This document shows positions 25,381 to 34,094 of a DNA stretch of 64,000 bases, piece after piece. Both the position numbers and the translations under genes were made by a program. Under the pieces are notes generated by a model. It was given only the letters and a program-made list of their open reading frames with translations, was not told the DNA's origin and ran no database searches. Origin of the DNA: Pseudomonadota bacterium (lineage in GTDB: Bacteria > Pseudomonadota > Gammaproteobacteria > Steroidobacterales > Steroidobacteraceae); contig JAFAEQ010000040.1 of the NCBI GenBank assembly GCA_023423935.1, positions 1-64,000 on the forward strand, read 5' to 3'. Numbering within the stretch: position 1 is the stretch's first letter; each line of letters opens with the position of its first letter.

Positions 25381-26583
25381 CTAGTGCGGTCGGCGGATGA
25401 AACTGAGCAGGAAGACCGCGAGGCCCGCGATCACTGCGACCGGAATCAAATAGCCGACGACGCCTGAGGCGGACGTGCCGCTTCCCAATAAGACGCCAGC
25501 GAGCAGTGGGCCGATGATCGAACCCACGCGTCCCATCGCGACGCTCGCACCCGAGCCGGTGCCGCGAACGGAGGCGGGGTAGTACGCAGGCGCCACGCCG
25601 TAGAACGCATAGTTCGCACCGAGCAGGAAGAATCCCGCTGCGCCGCTCAGTACGAGCATCAGATCCTTGCTGTTCGATTCGCTGAGTCCGAACAGCGCGG
25701 CGATCAGTCCGATATAGGCGATCGTCAGCGGCCAGCGTGCATCGAGCCGGTCCACGAGCCATCCGAACAGAAGCGCACCTGCAACGCTGCCAAAATTGAA
25801 CAGGAGCGACGCTTGAGGCGCGACGACGCGATCCATGCCCTTGGCGACAACGAGCGTCGGCAACCAGTTGAGAATCAGATACAGGATCAGCAGCGTCGGC
25901 AGGAACGTGAGCCACAGCAGCAGCGTGGCCGGCGCTCTGCCATCGCCGAACAATGCAGCTCCCACGTTCGTTCGCGGTGCGGATACTTCCTTTCGTTGCA
26001 GCGTTTCCTTCATGAAGAAATGCAGTACCGGTGCCAGCAGCAACGGGAATACACCGCCGACGATGAACAGCGTGCGCCAGTCGAAGTCCGGTGGCAGCAG
26101 TTGAGTGAGTAGCGCCGAAGAGCCGCCCCCCAGCGGCATGCCGCAGAAGATCGCTGCGGCAGTCACGGCACGCTTCTGCGGTGTAGCGATCTCGGAAGCG
26201 ACGGCCATCATGTTGGGCAGTGCGGCGCCGAAGCCGAGCCCGGCGCAGAGGCGCACGACGAACAGACTGGCGAACGTCGAGCTCAACGTGGTGAGCAGCG
26301 TGAAAAGACCAAAGGTGACGACCGCGCCGACGAACACGGGCTTGCGGCCGAAGCGATCGGCGAACCAGCCGCCAACGCTCGCGCCGATGACGAGGCCGAT
26401 ATTGCTGATGGAAAAAATCCAACCCATCTCCGTCGGTGACAGGCCGAATTGCGGTGCTAGCCGGGGCGCGGCAATGCCGATCGCCTGAATGTCGAATCCT
26501 TCGACCACGGCGACCAGAAAGCACAGCGCAATAGTGACAGCGGCCTGCCCGGTGGCGGGCCGTTCGTTCGTGATGGCGACCAA
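25381..26583 (-). CDS. Aromatic acid:H+ symporter (AAHS family MFS, PcaK/BenK-like)
   Basis: The TTG at 26583 has an AGGGGG site about seven bases upstream and gives the normal 400 residues; the longer reading overlaps pobA. AAHS features are FLVAVVEGFDIQAIGIAAPRLAPQFGLSPTEMGWIFS, with the acidic-Gly-Phe-Asp motif in helix 1, GGWFADRFGRKPVF in the helix 2-3 loop and a matching GWLVDRLDARWPL loop in the second half. Such carriers bring 4-hydroxybenzoate or protocatechuate into the cell. It follows pobA by 74 bases on the same strand, so 4-hydroxybenzoate is the likely substrate. Confidence 0.88.
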   Translation of the reverse strand: MVAITNERPATGQAAVTIALCFLVAVVEGFDIQAIGIAAPRLAPQFGLSPTEMGWIFSISNIGLVIGASVGGWFADRFGRKPVFVGAVVTFGLFTLLTTLSSTFASLFVVRLCAGLGFGAALPNMMAVASEIATPQKRAVTAAAIFCGMPLGGGSSALLTQLLPPDFDWRTLFIVGGVFPLLLAPVLHFFMKETLQRKEVSAPRTNVGAALFGDGRAPATLLLWLTFLPTLLILYLILNWLPTLVVAKGMDRVVAPQASLLFNFGSVAGALLFGWLVDRLDARWPLTIAYIGLIAALFGLSESNSKDLMLVLSGAAGFFLLGANYAFYGVAPAYYPASVRGTGSGASVAMGRVGSIIGPLLAGVLLGSGTSASGVVGYLIPVAVIAGLAVFLLSFIRRPH

Positions 26584-26657
26584 GCTGAACCCCCTATGGC
26601 TCTCAAGTACGATTCGTGCGCGCCATTTTATGGATCGGCGCTGCCTGTCACGCCGCT

Positions 26658-27827
26658 CTACAGTGGCAGGCCTACATAGTTCTCTGCAAGTACTCTCTGC
26701 GCAGCCGTGGAACTGAATACGTACTCGAGCTCGCGTTCCCGGATCCGTCCGCTGAATGCATCTTCGTTCGGAAACTGATGCAACAGCGAGGTCATCCACC
26801 ATGAGAAGCGCACCGACTGCCATACGCGGCTCAATGCGCGTTGGGAGTAGCGATCGATCCCGGTGGCTGAACCCTGGCGGTAGAAGTCGAGCAATGCTTC
26901 GTACAGATACAGCACATCGCTTGCGGCCAGGTTGAGGCCCTTCGCGCCGGTCGGAGGCACGATATGCGCCGCATCGCCCGCCAGGAAAAGTTGTCCGTAG
27001 CGCATGGGCTCGGCCACGAAGCTGCGCAGCGGGGCGATGCTCTTCTCGATCGATGCGCCTGTCTGCATGCGCTCCGCCACCTCCGGACCGATGCGCGTCT
27101 TGAACTCGTTCCAGAAGCGCTCGTCGCTCCACTGCTCGACGCGGTCATCCAGCGGACACTGGACGTAACAGCGCACGCGGGTAGGTGAACGCATGCTCGC
27201 TAATGCAAAGCCGCGCGATGAGCTTGCATAGATGAGCTCATCCCAGGCAGGGGGCACGTCCGCCAGCACGCCCAGCCAGCCGAACGGGTAGCTGCGCTCG
27301 AACACTTTGAGGACGTCGGCGGGAATGGTCTTGCGGCTGGGCCCGTGATAGCCGTCGCATCCTGCGATGAAATCGCACTCGATCTCCTGTTCCTTTCCGT
27401 CGTGTCGGAACGAGACCCGCGGCCGCTTCGAAGTCACATCGTGCAGCGTGACCGATTCGGCTTCGTAGATGGAAACGGCACCGGCGGCCTGTCGCGCTTC
27501 CATCAGGTCGCGAGTCACTTCCGTCTGTCCGTACACCGTCACCGTGCGCCCCACGAGCGCTTTGAAGTCGATGTGTTGCCGGACTCCGTCATGGGAAAGC
27601 TCGATGCCAGCGTGCGTGAGGGCTTCGCGATCCAGCCGGTCGGTCACGCCTGCAAGCCGCAGGATATCGACGGTGCCCTGTTCCAGAACTCCCGCGCGGA
27701 TGCGGCCGAGCACATAGTCCGGCGTGCGCTGCTCGAGAATCACGGCGTCGATTCCGGCGCGATGCAGAAGTTGTCCGAGCAGCAGGCCGGCGGGACCTGC
27801 TCCGATGATGGCGACCTGTGTACGCAC
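26658..27827 (-). CDS. pobA: 4-hydroxybenzoate 3-monooxygenase PobA
   Basis: The GTG at 27827, with a GAAAGG site upstream, gives 389 residues aligned end to end with Pseudomonas PobA. The FAD site GAGPAGL is near the N-terminus, followed by DYVLGRIRAGVLEQG, DGYHGPSRKTIP, FLAGDAAHIVPPTGAKGLNLA and the C-terminal AENYVGLP. The counterparts of Tyr201 (LIYAS), Ser212, Arg214 and Tyr222 (ASMRSPTRVRCYVQ) and Tyr385 (ENYVGL) are kept, so substrate binding and the proton network look intact. It makes protocatechuate from 4-hydroxybenzoate using O2 and NADPH, feeding the lig operon encoded next to it. Confidence 0.96.
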   Translation of the reverse strand: MRTQVAIIGAGPAGLLLGQLLHRAGIDAVILEQRTPDYVLGRIRAGVLEQGTVDILRLAGVTDRLDREALTHAGIELSHDGVRQHIDFKALVGRTVTVYGQTEVTRDLMEARQAAGAVSIYEAESVTLHDVTSKRPRVSFRHDGKEQEIECDFIAGCDGYHGPSRKTIPADVLKVFERSYPFGWLGVLADVPPAWDELIYASSSRGFALASMRSPTRVRCYVQCPLDDRVEQWSDERFWNEFKTRIGPEVAERMQTGASIEKSIAPLRSFVAEPMRYGQLFLAGDAAHIVPPTGAKGLNLAASDVLYLYEALLDFYRQGSATGIDRYSQRALSRVWQSVRFSWWMTSLLHQFPNEDAFSGRIRERELEYVFSSTAAQRVLAENYVGLPL

Positions 27828-27977
27828 GATCCAACCTTTCTTCAGGAATGAGTGACGCGTGAACGATGCGATGTGGCGCGCTTCGTGACGATGGAGAAAT
27901 GGCAAAAGAATCTGGACATTTTCCAACCTGCCGGAACATGGCTACGATGCGACTCGAAAGAGTGTGGATACCCCTTA

Positions 27978-28880
27978 ATGGCACAGCGCGAAATTCCTCA
28001 GTACTCCTTGTATGGAGAAGCCGTCGCAGATGTCGATGAGCGCTTCCTGCATGTCGAGTCCATTGCCGAACGCAGTGCGCTGCACGATTGGAGCATTCGG
28101 CCTCACGCCCATCGCGACCTGTTGCATCTGCTGCTGATCCGCAAGGGCGGGGGCGTTCTGCAAGTCGAGGACAAGCAGCTCACATTCCGTTCGCCCGCGC
28201 TCATTGCACTGCCGCTTTCGTGCGTGCACGGCTTCGAGTTCCATCCCGATACGAACGGCTGGATCGTGACCGCGTCCGGCGCGCTGCTGGATCGCATCGT
28301 GCGCACTCACGCGGCGCTCGCCCCGGTGCTGCGTGATGCCAACGTATGGAAACTGAATGCCGCCAATGCGCGCGCGACGGCGCAGCTATTCGGCTCGCTC
28401 GTGAGGGAATTCCGCAGTCAGTTGCCTGCACGCCGGGTCGCGGCCGAGTCGTGGCTCATGGCAATCATGGTCCAGACGCTTCGCTGCAAGATTGAGATGA
28501 CGCCCAACGACGCGCGTCCGGGTGGCGCGGATGCGGAGCTCGCGCTGCGCTATCGCGCGCTGATCGAAGACAACTTTGCGAAGCCCGTGAAGGTGGCCGA
28601 CTACACCAGGCGCCTGTTCGTCAGTCACGAACGGCTGCGGCAGGCCTGCCTGCGCATGACGGGCAGCACGCCGCTCGAACTGCTGAATGCCCGACGACTG
28701 CTCGAAGCCAAGCGCTGCTTGCTCTATACCAACATGAGCGTCGGCATGATCGCCGAGTACTGCGGTTTCGAGGATCCTGCCTACTTCTCGCGTTTCTTTA
28801 CGAGAGCGACGAGCCAGTCGCCGCTTCGCTATCGTCGGGCTCAGGGGCGTACACGACAGAACGCCGAGCGTGAGCGCTAG
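27978..28880 (+). CDS. pobR: AraC-family regulator of pobA (PobR type)
   Basis: The ATG at 27978 gives 300 residues. The N-terminal half is a cupin-like sensor (HDWSIRPHAHRDLLHLLLIRKGGG...ALIALPLSCVHGFEF). The C-terminal hundred residues hold two HTH motifs (VKVADYTRRLFVSHERLRQACLRMTGSTPLELLNARRLLEAKRCL and MIAEYCGFEDPAYFSRFFTRATSQSPLRYRR). AraC-type PobR proteins activate pobA with 4-hydroxybenzoate. The gene is divergent from pobA across about 150 bp, the usual arrangement. Its stop shares a CTAG with the stop of the convergent aldo/keto reductase gene. Confidence 0.88.
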   Translation: MAQREIPQYSLYGEAVADVDERFLHVESIAERSALHDWSIRPHAHRDLLHLLLIRKGGGVLQVEDKQLTFRSPALIALPLSCVHGFEFHPDTNGWIVTASGALLDRIVRTHAALAPVLRDANVWKLNAANARATAQLFGSLVREFRSQLPARRVAAESWLMAIMVQTLRCKIEMTPNDARPGGADAELALRYRALIEDNFAKPVKVADYTRRLFVSHERLRQACLRMTGSTPLELLNARRLLEAKRCLLYTNMSVGMIAEYCGFEDPAYFSRFFTRATSQSPLRYRRAQGRTRQNAERER

Positions 28881-29893
28881 GAGTTGGAAGTGGGAGGCTC
28901 TTCCGTGTCGATCTCGGCAAGTGTCTGTGCCGGATAGCGCGCGCCGCTGATCGTCGCGCCGTTGATGCAGTCATCCGCCTCGGCAAGAACCTCAGGGCTC
29001 AGCGCGAGAGAGGCGGCCGCCGCGTTGTCTCGCAAATGAGCGATCGAAGTCGTGCCTACGATCGGAACGATGAAGGGCGCTCTCGCGAACAGCCAGGCGA
29101 GCGCCAGCTGCGCAGGCGAGCAACCGGCTCGATCGGCGATCTGTACGAATCGATCGAACACCTGCAGGTTGTGCGCGAAATGCGGTGCCTGGAATCGCGG
29201 CATACCACGGCGCAGATCTTTCTCGACGAGCGTCTGGGGATCACGTACGGCGCCCGCGAGAAAGCCGCGCCCGAGCGGAGAAAAAGCGACGAATCCAATG
29301 CCCAACTCACGGCACGTTTCCAGCAAGCCGAGCTCGGGGTTGCGCGTCCAGAGCGAATACTCGCTCTGCACCGCCGAGATCGGATGGACTGCGTGAGCCT
29401 TGCGCAGCGTTTGCGCGGAGACTTCGGATAAGCCGATGCCGCCGATGCTGCCTGCACGGACCAGATCCGCCAATGCGCCGATGCTGTCCTCGATCGGCAC
29501 GCGGCGATCCCAACGATGCAGATAGTAGAGATCGATGCGATCGGTGCGCAGCCGCTGCAGTGCTTCTTCACAGGTGCGCTTGAGCGTTTCCGGACGGCCA
29601 TCGATGACACGTTTGCCATCGACGCCGGTCATGCCGCACTTGCTGGCGAGGAAAATGCGATTGCGCACCGGGGAGAGCACTTCGCCCAGGAGCTCTTCGT
29701 TGCGGCCGAAACCGTAGAGTGCGGCCGTGTCGAAATGATCGATCCCGAGATCGAGCGCAGCTTCCAGCAGTGCGCGAGCATCCGCAGGAGACGGCGGCAC
29801 GCCGTACGCATGACTCAGGTTCATGCAGCCGAGTCCGATCGGAAATACGCTCCGGCCCGCCAGCGTGCGACGCCCGCTCACAGCGCTCGTCAT
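28877..29893 (-). CDS. Aldo/keto reductase
   Basis: The 338-residue protein is of standard AKR size. It shows the catalytic set: FDTAALYGFGRNEELLG (Asp and Tyr), LASKCG (Lys) and LYYLHRWD (His). SPLGRGFLAG and an IVPIVGTTSIAHLRDNAAA cofactor loop place it among NADP-dependent family members like AKR13. It is the last gene of the lig operon, three bases after ligC. It is not part of the established protocatechuate 4,5 pathway; it may reduce a semialdehyde side product or an aromatic aldehyde entering the route. Function within the pathway is inferred from position only. Confidence 0.88.
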   Translation of the reverse strand: MTSAVSGRRTLAGRSVFPIGLGCMNLSHAYGVPPSPADARALLEAALDLGIDHFDTAALYGFGRNEELLGEVLSPVRNRIFLASKCGMTGVDGKRVIDGRPETLKRTCEEALQRLRTDRIDLYYLHRWDRRVPIEDSIGALADLVRAGSIGGIGLSEVSAQTLRKAHAVHPISAVQSEYSLWTRNPELGLLETCRELGIGFVAFSPLGRGFLAGAVRDPQTLVEKDLRRGMPRFQAPHFAHNLQVFDRFVQIADRAGCSPAQLALAWLFARAPFIVPIVGTTSIAHLRDNAAAASLALSPEVLAEADDCINGATISGARYPAQTLAEIDTEEPPTSNS

Positions 29894-29895
29894 GC

Positions 29896-30852
29896 TCAGC
29901 CTCGCGCCAGACTGAGCTCGAGCTCGTGCAGCGTGCGATAGCAGGGCAGCACTTGATGCACGCTGGCATTGGGCTCACGACCTTCGCGAATGGCGGCAAG
30001 AAATTCGCGATCCTGCAACTCGATGCCATTCATCGAGACATCCACCTTCGAGACGTCGACGGGCTGATCGCGGCCGGTGAGCAGATCGTCGTAGCGAGCG
30101 ATGTAGGTGCCGTTGTCGCAGATGTAGCGGAAGAAGGTGCCCAGCGGACCGTCGTTGTTGAAGGAGAGGGCGAGTGTGCACAGCGCGCCCGAACGCGACT
30201 TCAGCTGGATCGACATGTCCATGGCAATGCCGAGCTGCGGATGCTTCGGTCCCTGCATGGCGTGCGCCGCGACGATGTCCTCACCGGTCTGGTAGCGGAA
30301 CAGATCGACCGTGTGAGCTGCGTGGTGCCACAGCAGATGATCGGTCCATGAGCGAGGCTGGCCGAGCGCATTGGTGTTGGTGCGACGAAAAAAGAACGTC
30401 TGGACGTCCATGTGCTGCACCTTCAGCTCACCCGCGACGATCTTCTTGTGAACCAATTGATGCGATGGATTGAAGCGGCGCGTGTGCCCGACCATGCAGA
30501 CGAGGCCCGTCTGCTGCTGCAGTGCTGCGACGGCTTGTGCGTCTTCCCAGCTGTCGGCCAGCGGAATCTCGATCTGCACGTGTTTGCCGGCCCGCATGCA
30601 GGCGAGGCCCTGAGCCGCATGCATCTGCGTCGGGGTGCACAGGATCACCGCATCGACATCGCTGCGTGCCAGCGACTCATCGAGCTGCGTCGTCACGTGC
30701 GGGATCGAGAACTTGTCGGCGACCTCGCGTGTCTTGTCCAGCTCACGCCCGATCAGCGATACGACCTGCGCGCCTTCGATTTTCTGCAGGGCTTCGAGAT
30801 GCTTGACGCCAAATGCGCCTGCGCCGGCCAGCGCGATTCGTGTGACGGTCAT
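29896..30852 (-). CDS. ligC: 4-carboxy-2-hydroxymuconate-6-semialdehyde dehydrogenase LigC
   Basis: The ATG at 30852 shares a base with the ligB stop (TGATG). The 318-residue product is a Gfo/Idh/MocA-type oxidoreductase: RIALAGAGAFGVKHLEAL (Rossmann glycines), CTPTQMHAAQGLACMRAGKHVQIEIPLADS and VGHTRRFNPSH. It matches SYK-6 LigC-type enzymes that oxidise the hemiacetal form of 4-carboxy-2-hydroxymuconate-6-semialdehyde to 2-pyrone-4,6-dicarboxylate with NADP+. Its position right after ligAB supports this over a sugar dehydrogenase. Confidence in the exact substrate rests largely on context. Confidence 0.9.
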   Translation of the reverse strand: MTVTRIALAGAGAFGVKHLEALQKIEGAQVVSLIGRELDKTREVADKFSIPHVTTQLDESLARSDVDAVILCTPTQMHAAQGLACMRAGKHVQIEIPLADSWEDAQAVAALQQQTGLVCMVGHTRRFNPSHQLVHKKIVAGELKVQHMDVQTFFFRRTNTNALGQPRSWTDHLLWHHAAHTVDLFRYQTGEDIVAAHAMQGPKHPQLGIAMDMSIQLKSRSGALCTLALSFNNDGPLGTFFRYICDNGTYIARYDDLLTGRDQPVDVSKVDVSMNGIELQDREFLAAIREGREPNASVHQVLPCYRTLHELELSLARG

Positions 30853-31697
30853 CAGCGATTCTCCAGGATCAGATGGCCCACGGCGGTGTTGCTCGCGGGC
30901 ACATGATAGAAGCGGTGGGCGACTTTCGGAGGCGCGTCGCCCATGGCGCCGCGTGCGATCAGCCACATCACGAGCTCGATGCCTTCGGAGCCGGCTTCGC
31001 GCACATAGTCGATGTGCGGCATGCGGGACAAGCCTTCGGGATCGGCAATCAATCGATCGAGGAATGCATTGTCCCAGTCGCGATTGATGAGTCCGGCGCG
31101 CGGGCCCTGCAGCTGATGGCTCATGCCGCCGGTGCCCCAGATCTGAACCTTCAATGGTTCGTCATAGAGCTCGACGGCTTTGCGAATCGCGCGACCCAGA
31201 TTGAAACAGCGCCGGCCCGACGGCACCGGGTATTGCACGACGTTCACTGCGAACGGAATGACAGGGCAGGGCCAGGCTTGCGGCTGCCCGCACATCAGCG
31301 AGAGCGGTACCGTGAGACCGTGATCCACATCCATGCGATTGACGATGGTGAGATCGAAATCATCCTGGATGACGGACTGGGCAATGTGCGAGGCCAGCTC
31401 GGGATGACCTTTCACCACCGGCACAGGACGCGGGCCCCAGCCTTCATCGGCAGGCTTGTACGATTCGGCACAGCCGATCGCAAACGTGGGAATCAGATCC
31501 AGACTGAATGCGGTCGCGTGGTCGTTGAAGACCAGGATGATGACGTCGGGCGTATTCTGCGCAAACCATTCCTTCGAGGGCTCGTAGCCTTTGAAGACGG
31601 GCTGCCAGTACGCTTCGCCGCTCTTGCCGAGGTCCAATGCCGCGCCGATGGCGGGCACATGGGAGGTGTAAACGCTTGCGGTGATCTTGGCCATCAT
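30852..31697 (-). CDS. ligB: Protocatechuate 4,5-dioxygenase beta subunit LigB
   Basis: The 281-residue catalytic subunit is a class III extradiol dioxygenase. Iron ligands are visible as His13 (TSHVPAIG), His60 (FNDHATAF) and the Glu in GSEGIELVMW. The His in GGMSHQLQGPRAG is the family's acid-base residue. The ATG overlaps the ligA stop (ATGATGG), so the two subunits are made together. The enzyme opens protocatechuate between C4 and C5 with O2, giving 4-carboxy-2-hydroxymuconate-6-semialdehyde for LigC. Confidence 0.96.
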   Translation of the reverse strand: MMAKITASVYTSHVPAIGAALDLGKSGEAYWQPVFKGYEPSKEWFAQNTPDVIILVFNDHATAFSLDLIPTFAIGCAESYKPADEGWGPRPVPVVKGHPELASHIAQSVIQDDFDLTIVNRMDVDHGLTVPLSLMCGQPQAWPCPVIPFAVNVVQYPVPSGRRCFNLGRAIRKAVELYDEPLKVQIWGTGGMSHQLQGPRAGLINRDWDNAFLDRLIADPEGLSRMPHIDYVREAGSEGIELVMWLIARGAMGDAPPKVAHRFYHVPASNTAVGHLILENR

Positions 31698-32083
31698 TGC
31701 TTCTCTTCAGTAGTCCGATTTCCCTGGGGCGAACGGCCGCCGGCGAGCATCATCTTGGCGTACTCGTCCTGGGTCATGCCGGTCATGCTCGCGGCCATGA
31801 ACTGAAAGCTCTTGCCGTCGGTTGCGCCGATCTTCGCAAGGAAATAGATGTTGCCGCCGAGGGCGATGCAGCGATTCAGATCGCGGGCCATCACGGCCTG
31901 CTTCTGTTCTTCGGTCATCGGCCACTCATCCAGATACGCACGCTCGTTCGCTTTGAAGCGTTCGCGGTTCTCCGCCTTCATGAGCGACATGCAGAATTGA
32001 TTGAGGTGATAACCCTTGCGCGCCTGCTCGGCATCGAAAATGGTCGTGCCGGGAATGTCTTTGTACGGTTTATCGAGAGCCAT
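31694..32083 (-). CDS. ligA: Protocatechuate 4,5-dioxygenase alpha subunit LigA
   Basis: The 129-residue helical subunit contains IPGTTIFDAEQARKGYHLNQFCMSLMKAENRERFKANE and LNRCIALGGNIYFLAKIGATDGKSFQFMAASMTGMTQDEYAKMM, both characteristic of LigA. It covers the active site of LigB and contributes to substrate binding. It lies directly upstream of ligB with overlapping codons. An 86-base gap separates it from ligI; that gap holds a short CCTACAGCC-type repeat stretch around 32139-32165. Confidence 0.96.
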   Translation of the reverse strand: MALDKPYKDIPGTTIFDAEQARKGYHLNQFCMSLMKAENRERFKANERAYLDEWPMTEEQKQAVMARDLNRCIALGGNIYFLAKIGATDGKSFQFMAASMTGMTQDEYAKMMLAGGRSPQGNRTTEEKQ

Positions 32084-32169
32084 GTTCTACTCCTGTCGAA
32101 TGCTGCGCACGAACCAGCCAAACGCAACGTTCCGACCTACAGCCTTCAGCCTACAGTCCAGAGCCTTAC

Positions 32170-33066
32170 TCAATCTGCCCAGTAAAGCCGCATGGGATTT
32201 TCGACCAGCAGTTTGTGCTGCAACTCGCTGGTCGGCGCAATCCGTGGAATGAAATCCACCAGTTTTCCGTCATCCGGCATGTGCGACTTCATGTTCGGAT
32301 GCGGCCAGTCCGTGCCCCACAGCACGCGATCCGGGAAGGTCTCGACGATGCGTCGTGCGAATGGGACTACATCCGAATAGTCAGGTGGTCCCGAGCGCGA
32401 GAGACGTTCCGGGCAGCTGACCTTCGACCAGAAGTTCTCGCACTCACGCATCAGTCGAATGAAACGTTCGAACTGCGGACCGTCGACAGGCTGACTCACA
32501 TCCGGTCGCCCCATGTGATCGACGACGACGGTGGTCGGCAACGCGGTGAAGAAGTCGTAAAGCTCCGGCAGATCCTGAGCTTCGAAATATATGACCACGT
32601 GCCAGCCCAGCGGTTTGATTCGATGTGCGATCTCGAGCAGGACCTCGGGCGGCGTCGTATCGACGAGCCGCTTGACGAAATTGAAGCGCACGCCGCGCAC
32701 GCCTGCGGCGTGCAGCGATTCCAGCTCGGCATCGGTCACGCTTTGCCGAACGGTCGCGACGCCGCGCGCACGTCCGTTCGAGTTCTGCAATGCATCGACC
32801 AGCGCACGATTGTCAGCACCGTGACAGGTCGCCTGCACGATGACGTTGCGCTCGAATCCCAGGAAATCGCGCAACTCCCACAGCTTTTCTTTCGGCGCGT
32901 CGCACGGTGTGTACTTGCGCTCCGGCGCGTAAGGGAAGACATCGCCCGGACCGAACACGTGGCAATGAGCATCGACCGCACCGGGAGGCGGACGAAAGGT
33001 CGGCCGCGACGGATTCGGATGAAATACCAGCCAGTCGGGATCCATGGTGAAGCGATTCGTGGCCAC
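32170..33066 (-). CDS. ligI: 2-pyrone-4,6-dicarboxylate hydrolase LigI
   Basis: The 298-residue protein belongs to the amidohydrolase superfamily. Motifs include PGAVDAHCHVFGPGDVFPYAPERKYTPCDAP near residue 30, QATCHGADNRAL, VVVDHMGRPD and VLWGTDWPHPNMKSHMPDD toward the end, matching SYK-6 LigI, which works without the usual bound metal. It opens the lactone 2-pyrone-4,6-dicarboxylate to 4-oxalomesaconate. It is coupled by a two-base gap to ligJ upstream. Confidence 0.95.
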   Translation of the reverse strand: MATNRFTMDPDWLVFHPNPSRPTFRPPPGAVDAHCHVFGPGDVFPYAPERKYTPCDAPKEKLWELRDFLGFERNVIVQATCHGADNRALVDALQNSNGRARGVATVRQSVTDAELESLHAAGVRGVRFNFVKRLVDTTPPEVLLEIAHRIKPLGWHVVIYFEAQDLPELYDFFTALPTTVVVDHMGRPDVSQPVDGPQFERFIRLMRECENFWSKVSCPERLSRSGPPDYSDVVPFARRIVETFPDRVLWGTDWPHPNMKSHMPDDGKLVDFIPRIAPTSELQHKLLVENPMRLYWAD

Positions 33067-33068
33067 GC

Positions 33069-34094
33069 TTACAAGCCTCGCGCTTTGAGTTGGCGATCCA
33101 GACGCGGATAGACGCGCCGGGCATTCAGTTCGAAGATGCGGTGCTTGTCCGCCTGCGGAATATCGAGCGCGTCGATGTAGCGCTTGGTGTCATCGAAGTA
33201 ATGGCCCGTTTCGGGATCGATCCCGCGCACGGCACCGACCATCTCCGAGCCGAACAGGATGTTCCCGACGTCGATCACCTTGGCGAGCAGGTCGATGCCC
33301 GGTTGGTGATAGACGCAGGTATCGAAGAACACGTTGCGCATCACATGCTGTGCCAGCGGCGGACGCTTCAGCATGTCCGACAGGCCGCGATAGCGGCCCC
33401 AATGATAGGGAACGGCTCCGCCGCCATGGGGTATCACGAAACGCAGCGTCGGAAAGTCGCGGAACAGATCGCCTTCGATGAACTGCATGAAGGCCGTGGT
33501 ATCCGCGTTGATGTAATGAGCGCCGGTGGCATGGAAGTTCGGATTGCACGATGCCGAGACGTGCACCATCGCCGGGACATCGAGCTCCACCATCTTCTCG
33601 TAGAGCGGATACCAGTAGCGATCGGTGAGTGGCGGCGAGCGCCAATGTCCGCCTGAAGGATCAGGATTCAGGTTGCAGCCCACGAATCCGAGCTCATCGA
33701 CACATCTTTGCAATTCGCGCACGGAGCCGTCGATCGGTGCACCGGGCGACTGCGGCAGCTGACAGACGCCGACGAAGTTCTCGGGGTAGAGATCGATGAC
33801 GCGCTTGATCAGATCGTTGCAGGCTGCCGTCCAGGCTTGCGAGACATGCTCATCGCCGACGTGATGGCCCATCGCGGAGGCGCGCGGTGAGAACAACGTG
33901 ATGTCCGCGCCGCGTTCGCGTTGCAGCTTGAGCTGGTTCTTTTCGATCGTCTCGCGAATCTCATCGTCGCTGATCTGCGGACGCTGCGGCGCGGTCGCCT
34001 GCGGGTTTTCGAGGGTGGCGACCTGTTGATCGCGATACTTCTGATGCGGCGCAGGGGCCGTCGTGTAATGTCCATGACAATCGATGATCAGCAT
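33069..34094 (-). CDS. ligJ: 4-oxalomesaconate hydratase LigJ
   Basis: The ATG at 34094 gives 341 residues starting MLIIDCHGHYTTAPAPH, the metal-binding HxH opening of the ACMSD-like amidohydrolase group. FSPRASAMGHHVGDEHVS, GCNLNPDPSGGHW, MVHVSASCNPNFHATGAHYINADTTAF and LRFVIPHGGGAVPYHWGRYRG follow, as in known LigJ proteins. It adds water to the enol form of 4-oxalomesaconate, giving 4-carboxy-4-hydroxy-2-oxoadipate. Its start lies seven bases inside the end of the DUF1932 gene. Confidence 0.94.
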   Translation of the reverse strand: MLIIDCHGHYTTAPAPHQKYRDQQVATLENPQATAPQRPQISDDEIRETIEKNQLKLQRERGADITLFSPRASAMGHHVGDEHVSQAWTAACNDLIKRVIDLYPENFVGVCQLPQSPGAPIDGSVRELQRCVDELGFVGCNLNPDPSGGHWRSPPLTDRYWYPLYEKMVELDVPAMVHVSASCNPNFHATGAHYINADTTAFMQFIEGDLFRDFPTLRFVIPHGGGAVPYHWGRYRGLSDMLKRPPLAQHVMRNVFFDTCVYHQPGIDLLAKVIDVGNILFGSEMVGAVRGIDPETGHYFDDTKRYIDALDIPQADKHRIFELNARRVYPRLDRQLKARGL